Below are positions 26,113-34,510 of a stretch of DNA of 64,000 bases, piece by piece. Source of the DNA: Phytopseudomonas straminea (GTDB lineage: Bacteria > Pseudomonadota > Gammaproteobacteria > Pseudomonadales > Pseudomonadaceae); contig NZ_FOMO01000005.1 in assembly GCF_900112645.1 (NCBI RefSeq), forward strand, positions 186,001 through 250,000. The letters are read 5' to 3'. The first letter of the stretch is position 1; every line of letters begins with the position of its first letter. The translations under genes were made by a program, and so were the position numbers. Under the pieces are notes generated by a model. It was not told the origin of the DNA. It saw nothing but the letters and a program-made list of their open reading frames with translations, and did not search any database.

Positions 26113-26939
26113 AAAAGCCTCAATACTGGCACCAATGGCTGCTCATCGGCCTGGGCCTCGGCGCGGTCGCGCTGATGCTGCTGGTGCCCCTGGCGCTGAT
26201 TTTCACCCGGGCGCTCAGCGGTGGCTGGGCGATGCTGGTCGACAACCTGTCCCAAGATTACATGCAGCACGCCATCGGCCTGACCCTGCTGGTCGCCGCA
26301 CTCACCGTGCCGCTGAACCTGTGCTTCGGCATCCTGCTGGCCTGGTGCGTGACCCACTACGATTTCCGCGGCCGCAAGCTGCTCACCACCCTGGTGGACA
26401 TTCCCTATGCGGTGTCGCCGGTGGTCGCCGGCCTCTGCTATCTGGTCGTCTACGGGCTGGAAAGCGCCCTGGGCCAGTGGTTCTACGATAACGACATGCA
26501 ACTGATGTTCGCCTGGCCGGGCATCGTCATGGTCACGGTGTTCATCACCGCTCCGTACGTGGCGCGTATCCTGATTCCGGTGATGCAGTCCCAGGGCAAT
26601 GACGAGGAGACCTCGGCGCTGTGCCTGGGCGCCAATGGCTGGCAGATCTTCCGTCACATCACGCTGCCGAACATCAAGTGGGCGCTGCTGTACGGCGTGG
26701 TGGTCACCAATGCACGAGCGGTCGGCGAGTTCGGTGCGGTGTCGGTGGTCTCCGGCACCATTCTCAACCAGACCCTGACGCTGCCGTTGCTGGTCGACCA
26801 GCTCAACAACGACTACAAGCCAGTCGCCGCCTTCACCGCGGCAGCGCTGCTGGCCTGCATGGCGCTGATCACCCTGTTGCTGAAGACCTACATGGAATGG
26901 CGGCAGCGGGTAAATATGCAGCGCGCCGCCGACAGCTGA
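26109..26939 (+). CDS. cysW: Sulfate ABC transporter permease CysW
   Basis: 276-residue partner permease of CysT. ARAVGEFGAVSVVSG and DEETSALCLGANGWQIFRHITLP (EAA loop) are diagnostic. ATGA overlap with cysT shows translational coupling. The expected ATPase gene cysA does not follow; the next gene is on the other strand. Confidence 0.95.
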   Translation: MKKPQYWHQWLLIGLGLGAVALMLLVPLALIFTRALSGGWAMLVDNLSQDYMQHAIGLTLLVAALTVPLNLCFGILLAWCVTHYDFRGRKLLTTLVDIPYAVSPVVAGLCYLVVYGLESALGQWFYDNDMQLMFAWPGIVMVTVFITAPYVARILIPVMQSQGNDEETSALCLGANGWQIFRHITLPNIKWALLYGVVVTNARAVGEFGAVSVVSGTILNQTLTLPLLVDQLNNDYKPVAAFTAAALLACMALITLLLKTYMEWRQRVNMQRAADS

Positions 26940-28115
26940 CTAGCGCGCAATCTGGGTCAGGTGCCGGGCCAATGCGGCTTTGAAGGGCGGCAGGTTCTGC
27001 GCCACGCGCAGGCCGGCATTGCGCAGCAGGCGGGTAGGGCCGCGATCATCGGTGTACAGCCGCACCAGCAGGCTGGTGGCCTGGTAGAGCGGCCAGCTGG
27101 TTCGCTGCTGGGCACCGGCGTAGCGCTGCAGAACGCCTGGCTCACCGATGTCCCGGCCCTGGCGCAATGCGCCGAGCAGGGTGTCGGCCAGGCGCTTCTG
27201 GCTTTGCAGGCCGAAGTTGAAACCGTGGGCCGTGACCGGGTGCATGCCCACCGCAGCGTCGCCCACCAAGGCACTGCGCAACCCGGCGAAGCGTTCCGCA
27301 TACACGCCCACCAGCGGATAGGTGATGCGCTCGCCCAGTAGCTCCATACGCCCCAGGCGGCGGTCGAAGCGCCGCTCCATCTCGCGGGCGAAGGCTTGGT
27401 CATCGAGGCTCATCACCCGATTCATTTCTGTGGGCGTTAGAGTCAGCACCGCCGAGGCGCAGTTGCCGTTCAAGGGCAGCAGGGCGAGGGTCTGCCCGTA
27501 GCCGAACCACTCCCAGGCCACTTGCTCATGGCTGCGCTCGTGGGCCATGCGGCATACCAGCATGGTCTTGCCGAAGTCTTCCATGCGTGAGCCGATTCCG
27601 AGGCGCCTGCGGGTTTCGGAAAAGCGGCTGTCGGCCGCGACGATCAACCCGGACTCGAGTGTTTGGCCGTTGCTCAGGCGCATCGATACACCGCCAGCCG
27701 AGCAGCTCAGCTCCGTAATCGTCCGCTCGTAAAGCACTTTGATATCCGCACACTCGCTGGCAGCGCCATAGGCGGCCCGGCGAATAGCCTGGTTGGGCAC
27801 CAGGCAGCCGAGACGTTCCTTGCCGGCCGCAGCAGCGGCAATGCGCAAAGCATAAGGAGACGGACCGTTAAGGACATGGGCGTCACGCAGTGGCGAGATT
27901 TCGTCAGGGGTGAACTGCTGCCAGATACCCAGTTTTTCGAGAATCTGCTGGGAGGCATGGGTCAGCGCGATCTCACGGCCATCGAATGGCGGTGCAGCCA
28001 GTTCCGCCTCGGGCTGACGCTCGATAAGGCGGATCGATAGGCCATGGCCCGATAACGACCGCGCCAGACACAACCCGGCAGGCCCGGCGCCCACGATGAC
28101 GACATCGGCTTTCAT
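26940..28115 (-). CDS. UbiH/Coq6-family flavin hydroxylase, UbiM-like
   Basis: 391-residue FAD monooxygenase of the ubiquinone-hydroxylase family. FAD motif VVIVGAGPAGLCLARSLSG, the DG-type motif VAADSRFSETRRRLGI, and the second FAD motif LVGDAAVGMHPVTAHGFNFG are intact. The HPVTAHGFNFGLQ variant and DFGKTMLVCRMAHE resemble UbiM, a hydroxylase acting late in ubiquinone synthesis. AGGAG is 8 bases before the ATG at 28115. Stands alone, so its role as an extra or alternative ubiquinone hydroxylase is inference. Confidence 0.82.
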   Translation of the reverse strand: MKADVVIVGAGPAGLCLARSLSGHGLSIRLIERQPEAELAAPPFDGREIALTHASQQILEKLGIWQQFTPDEISPLRDAHVLNGPSPYALRIAAAAAGKERLGCLVPNQAIRRAAYGAASECADIKVLYERTITELSCSAGGVSMRLSNGQTLESGLIVAADSRFSETRRRLGIGSRMEDFGKTMLVCRMAHERSHEQVAWEWFGYGQTLALLPLNGNCASAVLTLTPTEMNRVMSLDDQAFAREMERRFDRRLGRMELLGERITYPLVGVYAERFAGLRSALVGDAAVGMHPVTAHGFNFGLQSQKRLADTLLGALRQGRDIGEPGVLQRYAGAQQRTSWPLYQATSLLVRLYTDDRGPTRLLRNAGLRVAQNLPPFKAALARHLTQIAR

Positions 28116-28200
28116 GGCCGTTTCTCCTGTCAAAGACCAGCCGGCAGTCTAGTTAGATACGTGCCGGCAAGCCTTGCTCAGGATCAGTCAATCCGGAGGG

Positions 28201-28638
28201 TTACCAGAAACCGATGGGGTGCCGCTCGTTGATGTAATCCAGGGGCAGGGCGAAGCCCTTGCGAAAGAAGTTGGCCAGGCGCGTATCGATGACCTTTTCA
28301 TTGACCGAGGCCAGCGGCGACTCCTGGCGATGGATATCGCCGCTGTCGGCGTAGAACTCTTCATGCAACATGCGCTGCGCCGCCAGGTTGGCGACCAGGC
28401 TGTAGCTGCTCACGGCGTCTTCGTCAGGCCGGCTGACGGCCAGGATCAGCCGCGGACTGTCGTGCTCCAGTACCAGGTCGACCACCACGTCCAGATCATG
28501 ATTGCGCGCGTAACTGGCTGCTTCCTCGAACAAGGGGCGGGCCTTTTCGCTGAGCGCCTGGACGAACGCCTGGCGGCGCGAGTCATTGCCGACGTCATTA
28601 AGCTCATGGCTATCTTGCAGTTTGCGCAGAGTATTCAT
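28201..28638 (-). CDS. Conserved protein of unknown function
   Basis: 145-residue soluble protein beginning MNTLRKLQDSHELNDVG, mostly helical, with a conserved-looking PRLILAVSRPDED strand and FFRKGFALPLDYIN near the end. No domain recognised. It may be cotranscribed with the UbiM-like gene 85 bases downstream. Confidence 0.7.
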   Translation of the reverse strand: MNTLRKLQDSHELNDVGNDSRRQAFVQALSEKARPLFEEAASYARNHDLDVVVDLVLEHDSPRLILAVSRPDEDAVSSYSLVANLAAQRMLHEEFYADSGDIHRQESPLASVNEKVIDTRLANFFRKGFALPLDYINERHPIGFW

Positions 28639-28801
28639 CTGTCGTTCCCCTCGATTTTCGGCTCTCGCAAATGGGAAAACCGGCTTGGCCGTTGAGTTCA
28701 GCCGTCAGGATCAGCGGTCTGCGGTAAATGCTTCGGAACTTGTAGGCCTCGGCCACTGCCATAGGCACACGGTAACGATCGAGTAGGAGACATTCGCGGG
28801 C

Positions 28802-29302
28802 ATGCAAAACATCGAGCAGGCGGTTCATTTCCTGGAAAAGTACAACCTGGTGCTGAGCACCGCGGAGTCGGCCACGGCCGGTCTGCTGGCCGCTACGGTG
28901 GCTGCCGTGCCGGGTTGCGATGGCGTGCTCGAAGGCGGTTTCGTGGTCTATTCCAAGCGCGCCATGCAGGCTTCTCTGGGCGTGAAACCGGAGACCATCG
29001 AAACCTACGGCATGAACAGTGAAGAAGTCGCCCGCGAAATGGCCCTGGGTGTGCTGATGACCAGCAGCGCCGACATCATTCTGGCCATTACTGGCGCTCC
29101 GACCGCCGACGACAAGCGTGGTCAGGAAGTCTACGACGGCGCCATGTGCTTTGCCTGCGCTACGCGCCTGGCCGAGCACCAGGGCGTGACCAGCGAGACG
29201 GTGACCTTTCCCGGAGACAACAACGAACGGCGTGCGGCCGCCGCACGCCATGCTTTGCTACGCCTGCCTTACTACTACGAGCGCCTGCGCCAGACTTCCT
29301 GA
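28802..29302 (+). CDS. CinA C-terminal domain protein (NMN deamidase type)
   Basis: 166-residue protein of the CinA_C family (PncC-like). The motif LSTAESATAGLLAATVA, EGGFVVYSKRAMQASLGV and AITGAPTADD define the domain. In E. coli PncC hydrolyses nicotinamide mononucleotide amide; the usual catalytic and glycine-rich stretch GPGG is replaced here by TGAPTADD, so activity is uncertain. It lies 49 bases upstream of the second galU on the same strand. Confidence 0.82.
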   Translation: MQNIEQAVHFLEKYNLVLSTAESATAGLLAATVAAVPGCDGVLEGGFVVYSKRAMQASLGVKPETIETYGMNSEEVAREMALGVLMTSSADIILAITGAPTADDKRGQEVYDGAMCFACATRLAEHQGVTSETVTFPGDNNERRAAAARHALLRLPYYYERLRQTS

Positions 29303-29351
29303 CGCGGGTGTATCAGCGACTTGAGCAACATTGACCATTCAAGGAAACCAC

Positions 29352-30188
29352 ATGATCAAGAAATGCCTGTTCCCTGCCGCCGGTTACGGCACTCGCTTCC
29401 TCCCGGCGACCAAGGCCATGCCCAAGGAAATGCTGCCTGTGGTCAACACGCCGCTGATCCAGTACGGCGTTGAAGAGGCGCTCGATGCGGGCCTGAACGA
29501 GATCGCCATGGTCACCGGCCGCGGCAAGCGCTCGCTGGAAGACCACTTCGACATCAGCTACGAGCTCGAGCACCAGATTCGCAACACCGACAAGGAAAAG
29601 TACCTGGTCGGTATCCGTCGCCTGATCGATAACTGCACGTTCTCCTACACCCGCCAGGTGGAAATGAAGGGCCTGGGCCACGCCATTCTCAGCGGCCGTC
29701 CGCTGATCGGCGACGAGCCGTTCGCCGTGGTATTGGCCGATGACCTGTGCCTGAACGTCGGCGGTGACGGCGTACTGACCCAGATGGTCAAGTTGTACAA
29801 CCAGTTCCGTTGCTCGATCGTGGCGGTGCAGGAAGTGCCGATGGACGAGATCCACAAGTACGGTGTGATTGCAGGCGAAACCATCCGCGACGACATCTTC
29901 CGCGTTAGCCACATGGTCGAGAAACCCAAGGCCGAAGACGCGCCGTCGAACCTGGCCATCATCGGTCGCTACATCCTGACCCCGGACATCTTCGACCTGA
30001 TCGCGAACACCGAGCCGGGCAAAGGCGGTGAAATCCAGATCACCGACGCGCTGATGAAGCAGGCGCAGGACGGTTGTGTGCTGGCTTACAAGTTCAAGGG
30101 GCAGCGTTTCGACTGCGGTGGCGCCGAGGGTTATATCCAGGCAACCAACTTCTGCTTCGAGCACCTGTACCGCGAAGGCCGCGGCTGA
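29352..30188 (+). CDS. galU: UTP--glucose-1-phosphate uridylyltransferase (copy 2)
   Basis: 278 residues, same length and motifs as the copy at 8184-9020 (GYGTRFLPATKAMPKEM, ADDLC, EKPKAEDAPS). I count 19 substitutions between the two (for example K33T, E74H, and the C-terminal NLYKTGKG to HLYREGRG). All catalytic motifs are intact, so both should be active. ATG at 29352 with AAGGAAA upstream. Its position ahead of the carotenoid cluster, which needs UDP-glucose for CrtX, is suggestive but may be chance. Confidence 0.95.
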   Translation: MIKKCLFPAAGYGTRFLPATKAMPKEMLPVVNTPLIQYGVEEALDAGLNEIAMVTGRGKRSLEDHFDISYELEHQIRNTDKEKYLVGIRRLIDNCTFSYTRQVEMKGLGHAILSGRPLIGDEPFAVVLADDLCLNVGGDGVLTQMVKLYNQFRCSIVAVQEVPMDEIHKYGVIAGETIRDDIFRVSHMVEKPKAEDAPSNLAIIGRYILTPDIFDLIANTEPGKGGEIQITDALMKQAQDGCVLAYKFKGQRFDCGGAEGYIQATNFCFEHLYREGRG

Positions 30189-30206
30189 TACGCGACACTG
30201 ATCGAG

Positions 30207-30234
30207 AAAACCGGGCCAGGCGCCCGGTTTTTTA
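30207..30234 (+). terminator. Terminator of galU copy 2
   Basis: AAACCGGGC, CAGG loop, GCCCGGTTTTTTATT. Confidence 0.9.
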
Positions 30235-30443
30235 TTGCCTGCGCTTTGTTGACCTGGGCCATACGGCGATCATCCTCTGCGGCTACAATTGCCGCAGTAC
30301 TGGCAGTTCCAAACAGATGGATTGGATGGCTTGGCCTGGGGTCCGATAGCAGAGCCGTATGCGCGGCGATCTTGCTTGGTCATTGCCCTGCAAGTTGGCA
30401 AACTGCTTCTTTACCTTTTCAGCGCTCTTGCGCCGGTTACCCG

Positions 30444-30980
30444 ATGATCATCAACGCTCTGGTTTTTCTCGCCACCCTGACCACCATGGAGGGTGTTGCT
30501 TATTACGCTCACAAATACGTGATGCACGGCTGGGGCTGGGGCTGGCATCGCTCGCACCACGAGCCGCGCGAAGGCTGGTTCGAGAAGAACGACCTGTACG
30601 CCGTGGTCTTCGCCGGGCTGGCCATCGTGCTGATCGCCCTGGGCACCCAGGGTTGGCACCCGCTGGAGTGGATCGGCGCCGGCATGACCGCTTACGGTTT
30701 TCTGTATTTCGTCGTTCACGATGGCCTGGTGCATCACCGCTGGCCGTTTCGATTCGTGCCGCGCAGCGGCTACCTCAAGCGTCTATACCAGGCGCATCTG
30801 ATGCACCACGCTGTGGAAGGCAAGGAGCGCTGCGTGTCGTTCGGCTTTCTCTACGCGCCGACTACGGCGCGTCTGAAGGCCCAGCTGCGGGCGATGCATG
30901 ATGGTCCGCTGCGCAAGACGGATGGGGACGCTGCCACAGCTCAGCGGAGCGAGCCGGCCAGCGTGCGAAACGACTCGTGA
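30444..30980 (+). CDS. crtZ: Beta-carotene hydroxylase CrtZ
   Basis: 178-residue membrane-bound di-iron hydroxylase adding 3- and 3'-hydroxyls to beta-carotene to give zeaxanthin. The four histidine clusters of the fatty-acid-hydroxylase superfamily are seen: HKYVMH, HRSHH, HDGLVHHR and HLMHH. Start MIINALVFLATLTTMEG is the normal CrtZ N-terminus, though no good ribosome-binding site precedes it. It is convergent with crtB and their 3' ends overlap by 119 bases, an arrangement also known from Pantoea. Confidence 0.96.
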   Translation: MIINALVFLATLTTMEGVAYYAHKYVMHGWGWGWHRSHHEPREGWFEKNDLYAVVFAGLAIVLIALGTQGWHPLEWIGAGMTAYGFLYFVVHDGLVHHRWPFRFVPRSGYLKRLYQAHLMHHAVEGKERCVSFGFLYAPTTARLKAQLRAMHDGPLRKTDGDAATAQRSEPASVRNDS

Positions 30981-31860
30981 TTGCCTGCCACAGGCCGATC
31001 AGCACCGCACCGATCTTCTCCGCCTTGGAGGTGGAAATACGCTCGTCCCAGGCGTGATCGCCAGCGTCCAGCACTTTCATGCCGATCTGCCGATACACCA
31101 CCGCCGCCGTCGCCACCGCCCAGGCCGAACGCCAGGGCAGGGCACTCAGGCCTGCCTGGGCGCTGGCATAGTAGGGCTCGGCCAGCTCGACCAGGCGTTG
31201 GCCGAGCACGGCGACCGCCGGGCGATGCAGGATATCGGCGACCCGATCTCGAGGGATGGCGTGCTCTTCCAGCCACTGCTCGGGCAGGTAGCAGCGTCCT
31301 ACAGCGGCGTCATCGATGATGTCGCGGGCGATATTGGTCAGCTGGAACGCCAGGCCCAGGTCGCAGGCGCGATCCAGAGTGGCCTCGTCGCGGGCACCCA
31401 TCACCCTGGCCATCATCAGGCCCACCACGCCGGCAACGTGGTAGCAATATTCGAGGGTGTCATCGATGCTCAGGTAGCGGCGCTCCAGCACATCCATCTC
31501 GAAACCAGCCAGGTGCTCGAGGGCATGCTGCCGCGGGATGTCATGGGCCAGCACCACCTGGCGAAAGGCGGCGAATGCCGGGTCGTCCAATTCGACGCCG
31601 CTGTAGGCCGCGTGGGTCTGCGCCTTGAGGTGCGACAGGCGACGTTCGGCTTCCTCGCGGCTGATGGATACGGCGTCGTGGCCAGCTTCCTGGCCGTCGA
31701 TCACGTCGTCACAGTGGCGGCACCAGGCATAGAGCATCACAGCGCCGCGGCGGGTTCGTTCGTCGAACAGTTTAGAAGCCGCCGAGAAGCTCTTCGAGCC
31801 CACGGCGATGCTCTGGTTGGCGTGCTCGATCAGCGCATCGTCCTGCACCGCACCAGTCAT
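30862..31860 (-). CDS. crtB: Phytoene synthase CrtB
   Basis: 332-residue squalene/phytoene synthase joining two GGPP to 15-cis-phytoene. Substrate-Mg motifs are HCDDVIDG and the second NIARDIIDDA. About the last 23 residues after LWQRP extend beyond usual CrtB ends and lie antisense to crtZ codons. ATGA overlap with the crtI stop. Last gene of the idi-crtXYIB operon. Confidence 0.96.
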   Translation of the reverse strand: MTGAVQDDALIEHANQSIAVGSKSFSAASKLFDERTRRGAVMLYAWCRHCDDVIDGQEAGHDAVSISREEAERRLSHLKAQTHAAYSGVELDDPAFAAFRQVVLAHDIPRQHALEHLAGFEMDVLERRYLSIDDTLEYCYHVAGVVGLMMARVMGARDEATLDRACDLGLAFQLTNIARDIIDDAAVGRCYLPEQWLEEHAIPRDRVADILHRPAVAVLGQRLVELAEPYYASAQAGLSALPWRSAWAVATAAVVYRQIGMKVLDAGDHAWDERISTSKAEKIGAVLIGLWQAITSRFARWPARSAELWQRPHPSCAADHHASPAAGPSDAP

Positions 31861-33347
31861 GCCTGCAGATCCTCGATCATCAGACTGGCGGTGGCCTTGG
31901 CCGAGCCGATCACGCCGGGCACCCCCGCGCCTGGGTGCGTGCCGGCGCCGACGAGATAGACATTACTCAACTGAGCATCGCGGTTGTGCGGGCGGAACCA
32001 GGCACTCTGCTGCAGCACCGGCTCAAGCGAGAACGCCGAGCCCTGATACGCGTAAAGCTCGTCACGGAAATCATCCGGGGTGAAGATCCGGCAGGTCACC
32101 AGATCCTCACGCAGCCCCGGCATGTAGTGTTCTTCGAGATAAGCAAGAATACGGTCGCGGTAGCGCGGGCCTTCCACGCTCCAGTCGATGGGTGCATTGC
32201 CCAGATGCGGCACCGGGGACAGCACGTAATGGCTGGAGTAGCCTTCAGGCGCGAGGCTCGGGTCGGTCACGCAAGGCGCATGCAGATAGAGCGAGAAATC
32301 CTCGGCCAGGGTCTGGCCCTTGAAGATCTCCTCGATCAGTTCGCGGTAGCGCGGTCCGAAACACACCGTGTGGTGCTGCAACTGCGGCTGCGGACGCTTG
32401 AGCCCGAAATGAATCACGAACAGTGAGTTACTGAAGCGCTTGCCCTTCAGGCGCTTGCCTTCCTGGCGACCGCGAGAATGGCCGGCCAGCAGCTTGTCGT
32501 AGGTGTGCACCACGTCGCCATTGGAGGCCACGCTGTCGGCTTTGAAGTGCCGGCCATCCTGCAGGCGCACGCCGGTGGCGCGGTTGCCTTGGGTGTCGAT
32601 GGCCACCACGTCGGCATTGAGTTCCAGCTTGCCGCCAAGGTCCTCGAACAGCCTGACCATGCCTTGCACCAGCGCGCCGGTGCCGCCTTTGGGAAACCAC
32701 ACGCCCCATTCGCGCTCCAGGGCGTGAATCAGTGTATAGATCGACGAAGTGGCGAACGGATTGCCGCCCACCAGCAGCGAGTGAAAGGAGAACGCCTGGC
32801 GCAGTTTGTCGTGCTCGACGAAGCTCGACACCATCGAATAAACGCTGCGCCACGCCTGCAGGCGAGCCAGCTGCGGGCCGACCTTGAGCATGTCGCCAAC
32901 CGACAGGAACGGCACCGCGCCAAGCTTCAGATAGCCTTCCTTGAACACGGCCTTGGAGTAGGCGAGGAAACGCTGGTAGCCGGCCACGTCCGCCGGGTTC
33001 AAGGCGGCGATCTGGCGGTCTAGCTCGGCCTGATCGTTGGCATAGTCGAACTGCGTGCCGTCTTCCCAGCACAGCCGGTAAAACGGTGTGACCGGCAGCA
33101 TCTCGACGTAATCGGCGAGTTTGCGGCCGCTCAGGGCGTACAGCTCCTCGATGGCGCTCGGGTCGGTGATCACCGTGGGGCCGGCATCAAAGGTGAAGCC
33201 CTGGTCGCGATAGACGTAGGCGCGGCCGCCGGGCAGGTCACGCTTTTCCAGCAGCGTGGTCTGGATACCTGCGCTCTGCAGGCGGATGGCCAGAGCCAGC
33301 CCGCCGAAACCCGCGCCGATGACGATGGCTGTTTTCGCTTGGTTCAT
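31857..33347 (-). CDS. crtI: Phytoene desaturase CrtI
   Basis: 496-residue FAD enzyme converting phytoene to lycopene by four desaturations. The Rossmann start AIVIGAGFGGLALAIRLQSAG, the LPGGRAYVYRDQGFTFDAGP motif and the C-terminal VYLVGAGTHPGAGVPGVIGSA bacterial desaturase signature are intact. Coupled by 4-nt overlaps to crtY and crtB. Confidence 0.97.
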   Translation of the reverse strand: MNQAKTAIVIGAGFGGLALAIRLQSAGIQTTLLEKRDLPGGRAYVYRDQGFTFDAGPTVITDPSAIEELYALSGRKLADYVEMLPVTPFYRLCWEDGTQFDYANDQAELDRQIAALNPADVAGYQRFLAYSKAVFKEGYLKLGAVPFLSVGDMLKVGPQLARLQAWRSVYSMVSSFVEHDKLRQAFSFHSLLVGGNPFATSSIYTLIHALEREWGVWFPKGGTGALVQGMVRLFEDLGGKLELNADVVAIDTQGNRATGVRLQDGRHFKADSVASNGDVVHTYDKLLAGHSRGRQEGKRLKGKRFSNSLFVIHFGLKRPQPQLQHHTVCFGPRYRELIEEIFKGQTLAEDFSLYLHAPCVTDPSLAPEGYSSHYVLSPVPHLGNAPIDWSVEGPRYRDRILAYLEEHYMPGLREDLVTCRIFTPDDFRDELYAYQGSAFSLEPVLQQSAWFRPHNRDAQLSNVYLVGAGTHPGAGVPGVIGSAKATASLMIEDLQA

Positions 33348-34510
33348 GAACGCGTCTCGAAATGCCGAGGCGAGTGGCGCAAGGCCGCCCGCATGGCTTG
33401 ATCAACGGGGACCGGCGGTTTGCCGATGAGAATTCGTGCGCGGTCGTACCAGGGGTTGCTGGCGGCATAGAAACGCTCGATCAACCCGGCTGGCAGGCCG
33501 TAGAAACGTTGCATCACCTGCCAGCGATCCTGTGGTCGTCCGGCCAGGAACAGCATGCGGTTGAGCAGGCGATAGAAGCCCTGGTTGCGCCATTCGCCAC
33601 GGGCGTGTTCGCGCAGATCGCGGGCCAGGGTCGCGACATCACGTAGCTGATAGTTCACCAGCCAGTCGGCCAGGCGCACGGCGTGGGGCAGTGAATAGCC
33701 GGTGGTGCAGTGGAACAGCCCGGCGCGCAGGCCGGACAACGGCTGGCCGGCAGCCTCGTCCCAGAAAGCGTCGAAATCACCGGCCAGGGTGATCGGCAGC
33801 ACGCCCTGTTCCTCACGCAGGCACTCGGCCACCTGCCAGCCATGCTGCTGCGCATAGGCCGCGATGTGCTCGCGAAGCTGCTCGGTGGTGGCGCGGTGCT
33901 GGTCGACATAGTGGGTGTCTTCGATCAGCAGCGTGTCGGCGGAAAAGGGCAGCACGTAGACGAAGCGGTAGCCGTCGCCCTGGGGCACTCGGGCATCCAT
34001 GATGATCGGCGCCGTCAGTCCATGGGGAGCGCCCAATCGCAGCAGCTGGCCGACGAAGGCCTGCTGACCGAGTACCAGATGATCGCTTTGCCGAGCGCCA
34101 CGGCCATCGATTACCGCGCGAGCCTCGAGGCGCTCGCCGCTTGCCAGCTGCACGTGGGTCGGGCTGATCTCGCTGATGCTGCTGTTCAAACGCAGCATCG
34201 AGCCCAGCGCCGGCGTCAGCACCTTGGCGAAGTGCTCGCCGGTGATGCTTGCGTAACCGCTGTTCAATGACCGCGACAAATAGGGGAACTGCACCTGATA
34301 ACTCGCCCAGCGCTTGACCACCAGCGGTTTCAGCCAGCGGTGCTGCGCTTCGCTCAGGTCACCGTCATGGAACGACCAGGTGTGGTTGCCGCCCAGGCTC
34401 GCCTGCTGCTCGATGCACAGCACCTTGAGATCCGGGCGTTGCTGCTGCAGGCGCCAGGCGATCAGGCCATTGGCGAGGCCGCCGCCGGCAAGAATCAGGT
34501 CGTAGCTCAT
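33344..34510 (-). CDS. crtY: Lycopene beta-cyclase CrtY
   Basis: 388-residue enzyme cyclising both lycopene ends to beta-carotene. FAD/NAD motif LILAGGGLANGLIAWRLQ, NHTWSFHD, and the cyclase PITLAGDFDAFWDE region are characteristic of the Pantoea-type CrtY. ATGA overlap with crtX. Confidence 0.96.
   Translation of the reverse strand: MSYDLILAGGGLANGLIAWRLQQQRPDLKVLCIEQQASLGGNHTWSFHDGDLSEAQHRWLKPLVVKRWASYQVQFPYLSRSLNSGYASITGEHFAKVLTPALGSMLRLNSSISEISPTHVQLASGERLEARAVIDGRGARQSDHLVLGQQAFVGQLLRLGAPHGLTAPIIMDARVPQGDGYRFVYVLPFSADTLLIEDTHYVDQHRATTEQLREHIAAYAQQHGWQVAECLREEQGVLPITLAGDFDAFWDEAAGQPLSGLRAGLFHCTTGYSLPHAVRLADWLVNYQLRDVATLARDLREHARGEWRNQGFYRLLNRMLFLAGRPQDRWQVMQRFYGLPAGLIERFYAASNPWYDRARILIGKPPVPVDQAMRAALRHSPRHFETRS

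Noticed and set aside
30249..30289. TTGACC and TACAAT as a crtZ promoter
   Set aside because: The spacing of 29 bases is too long for a sigma-70 promoter.
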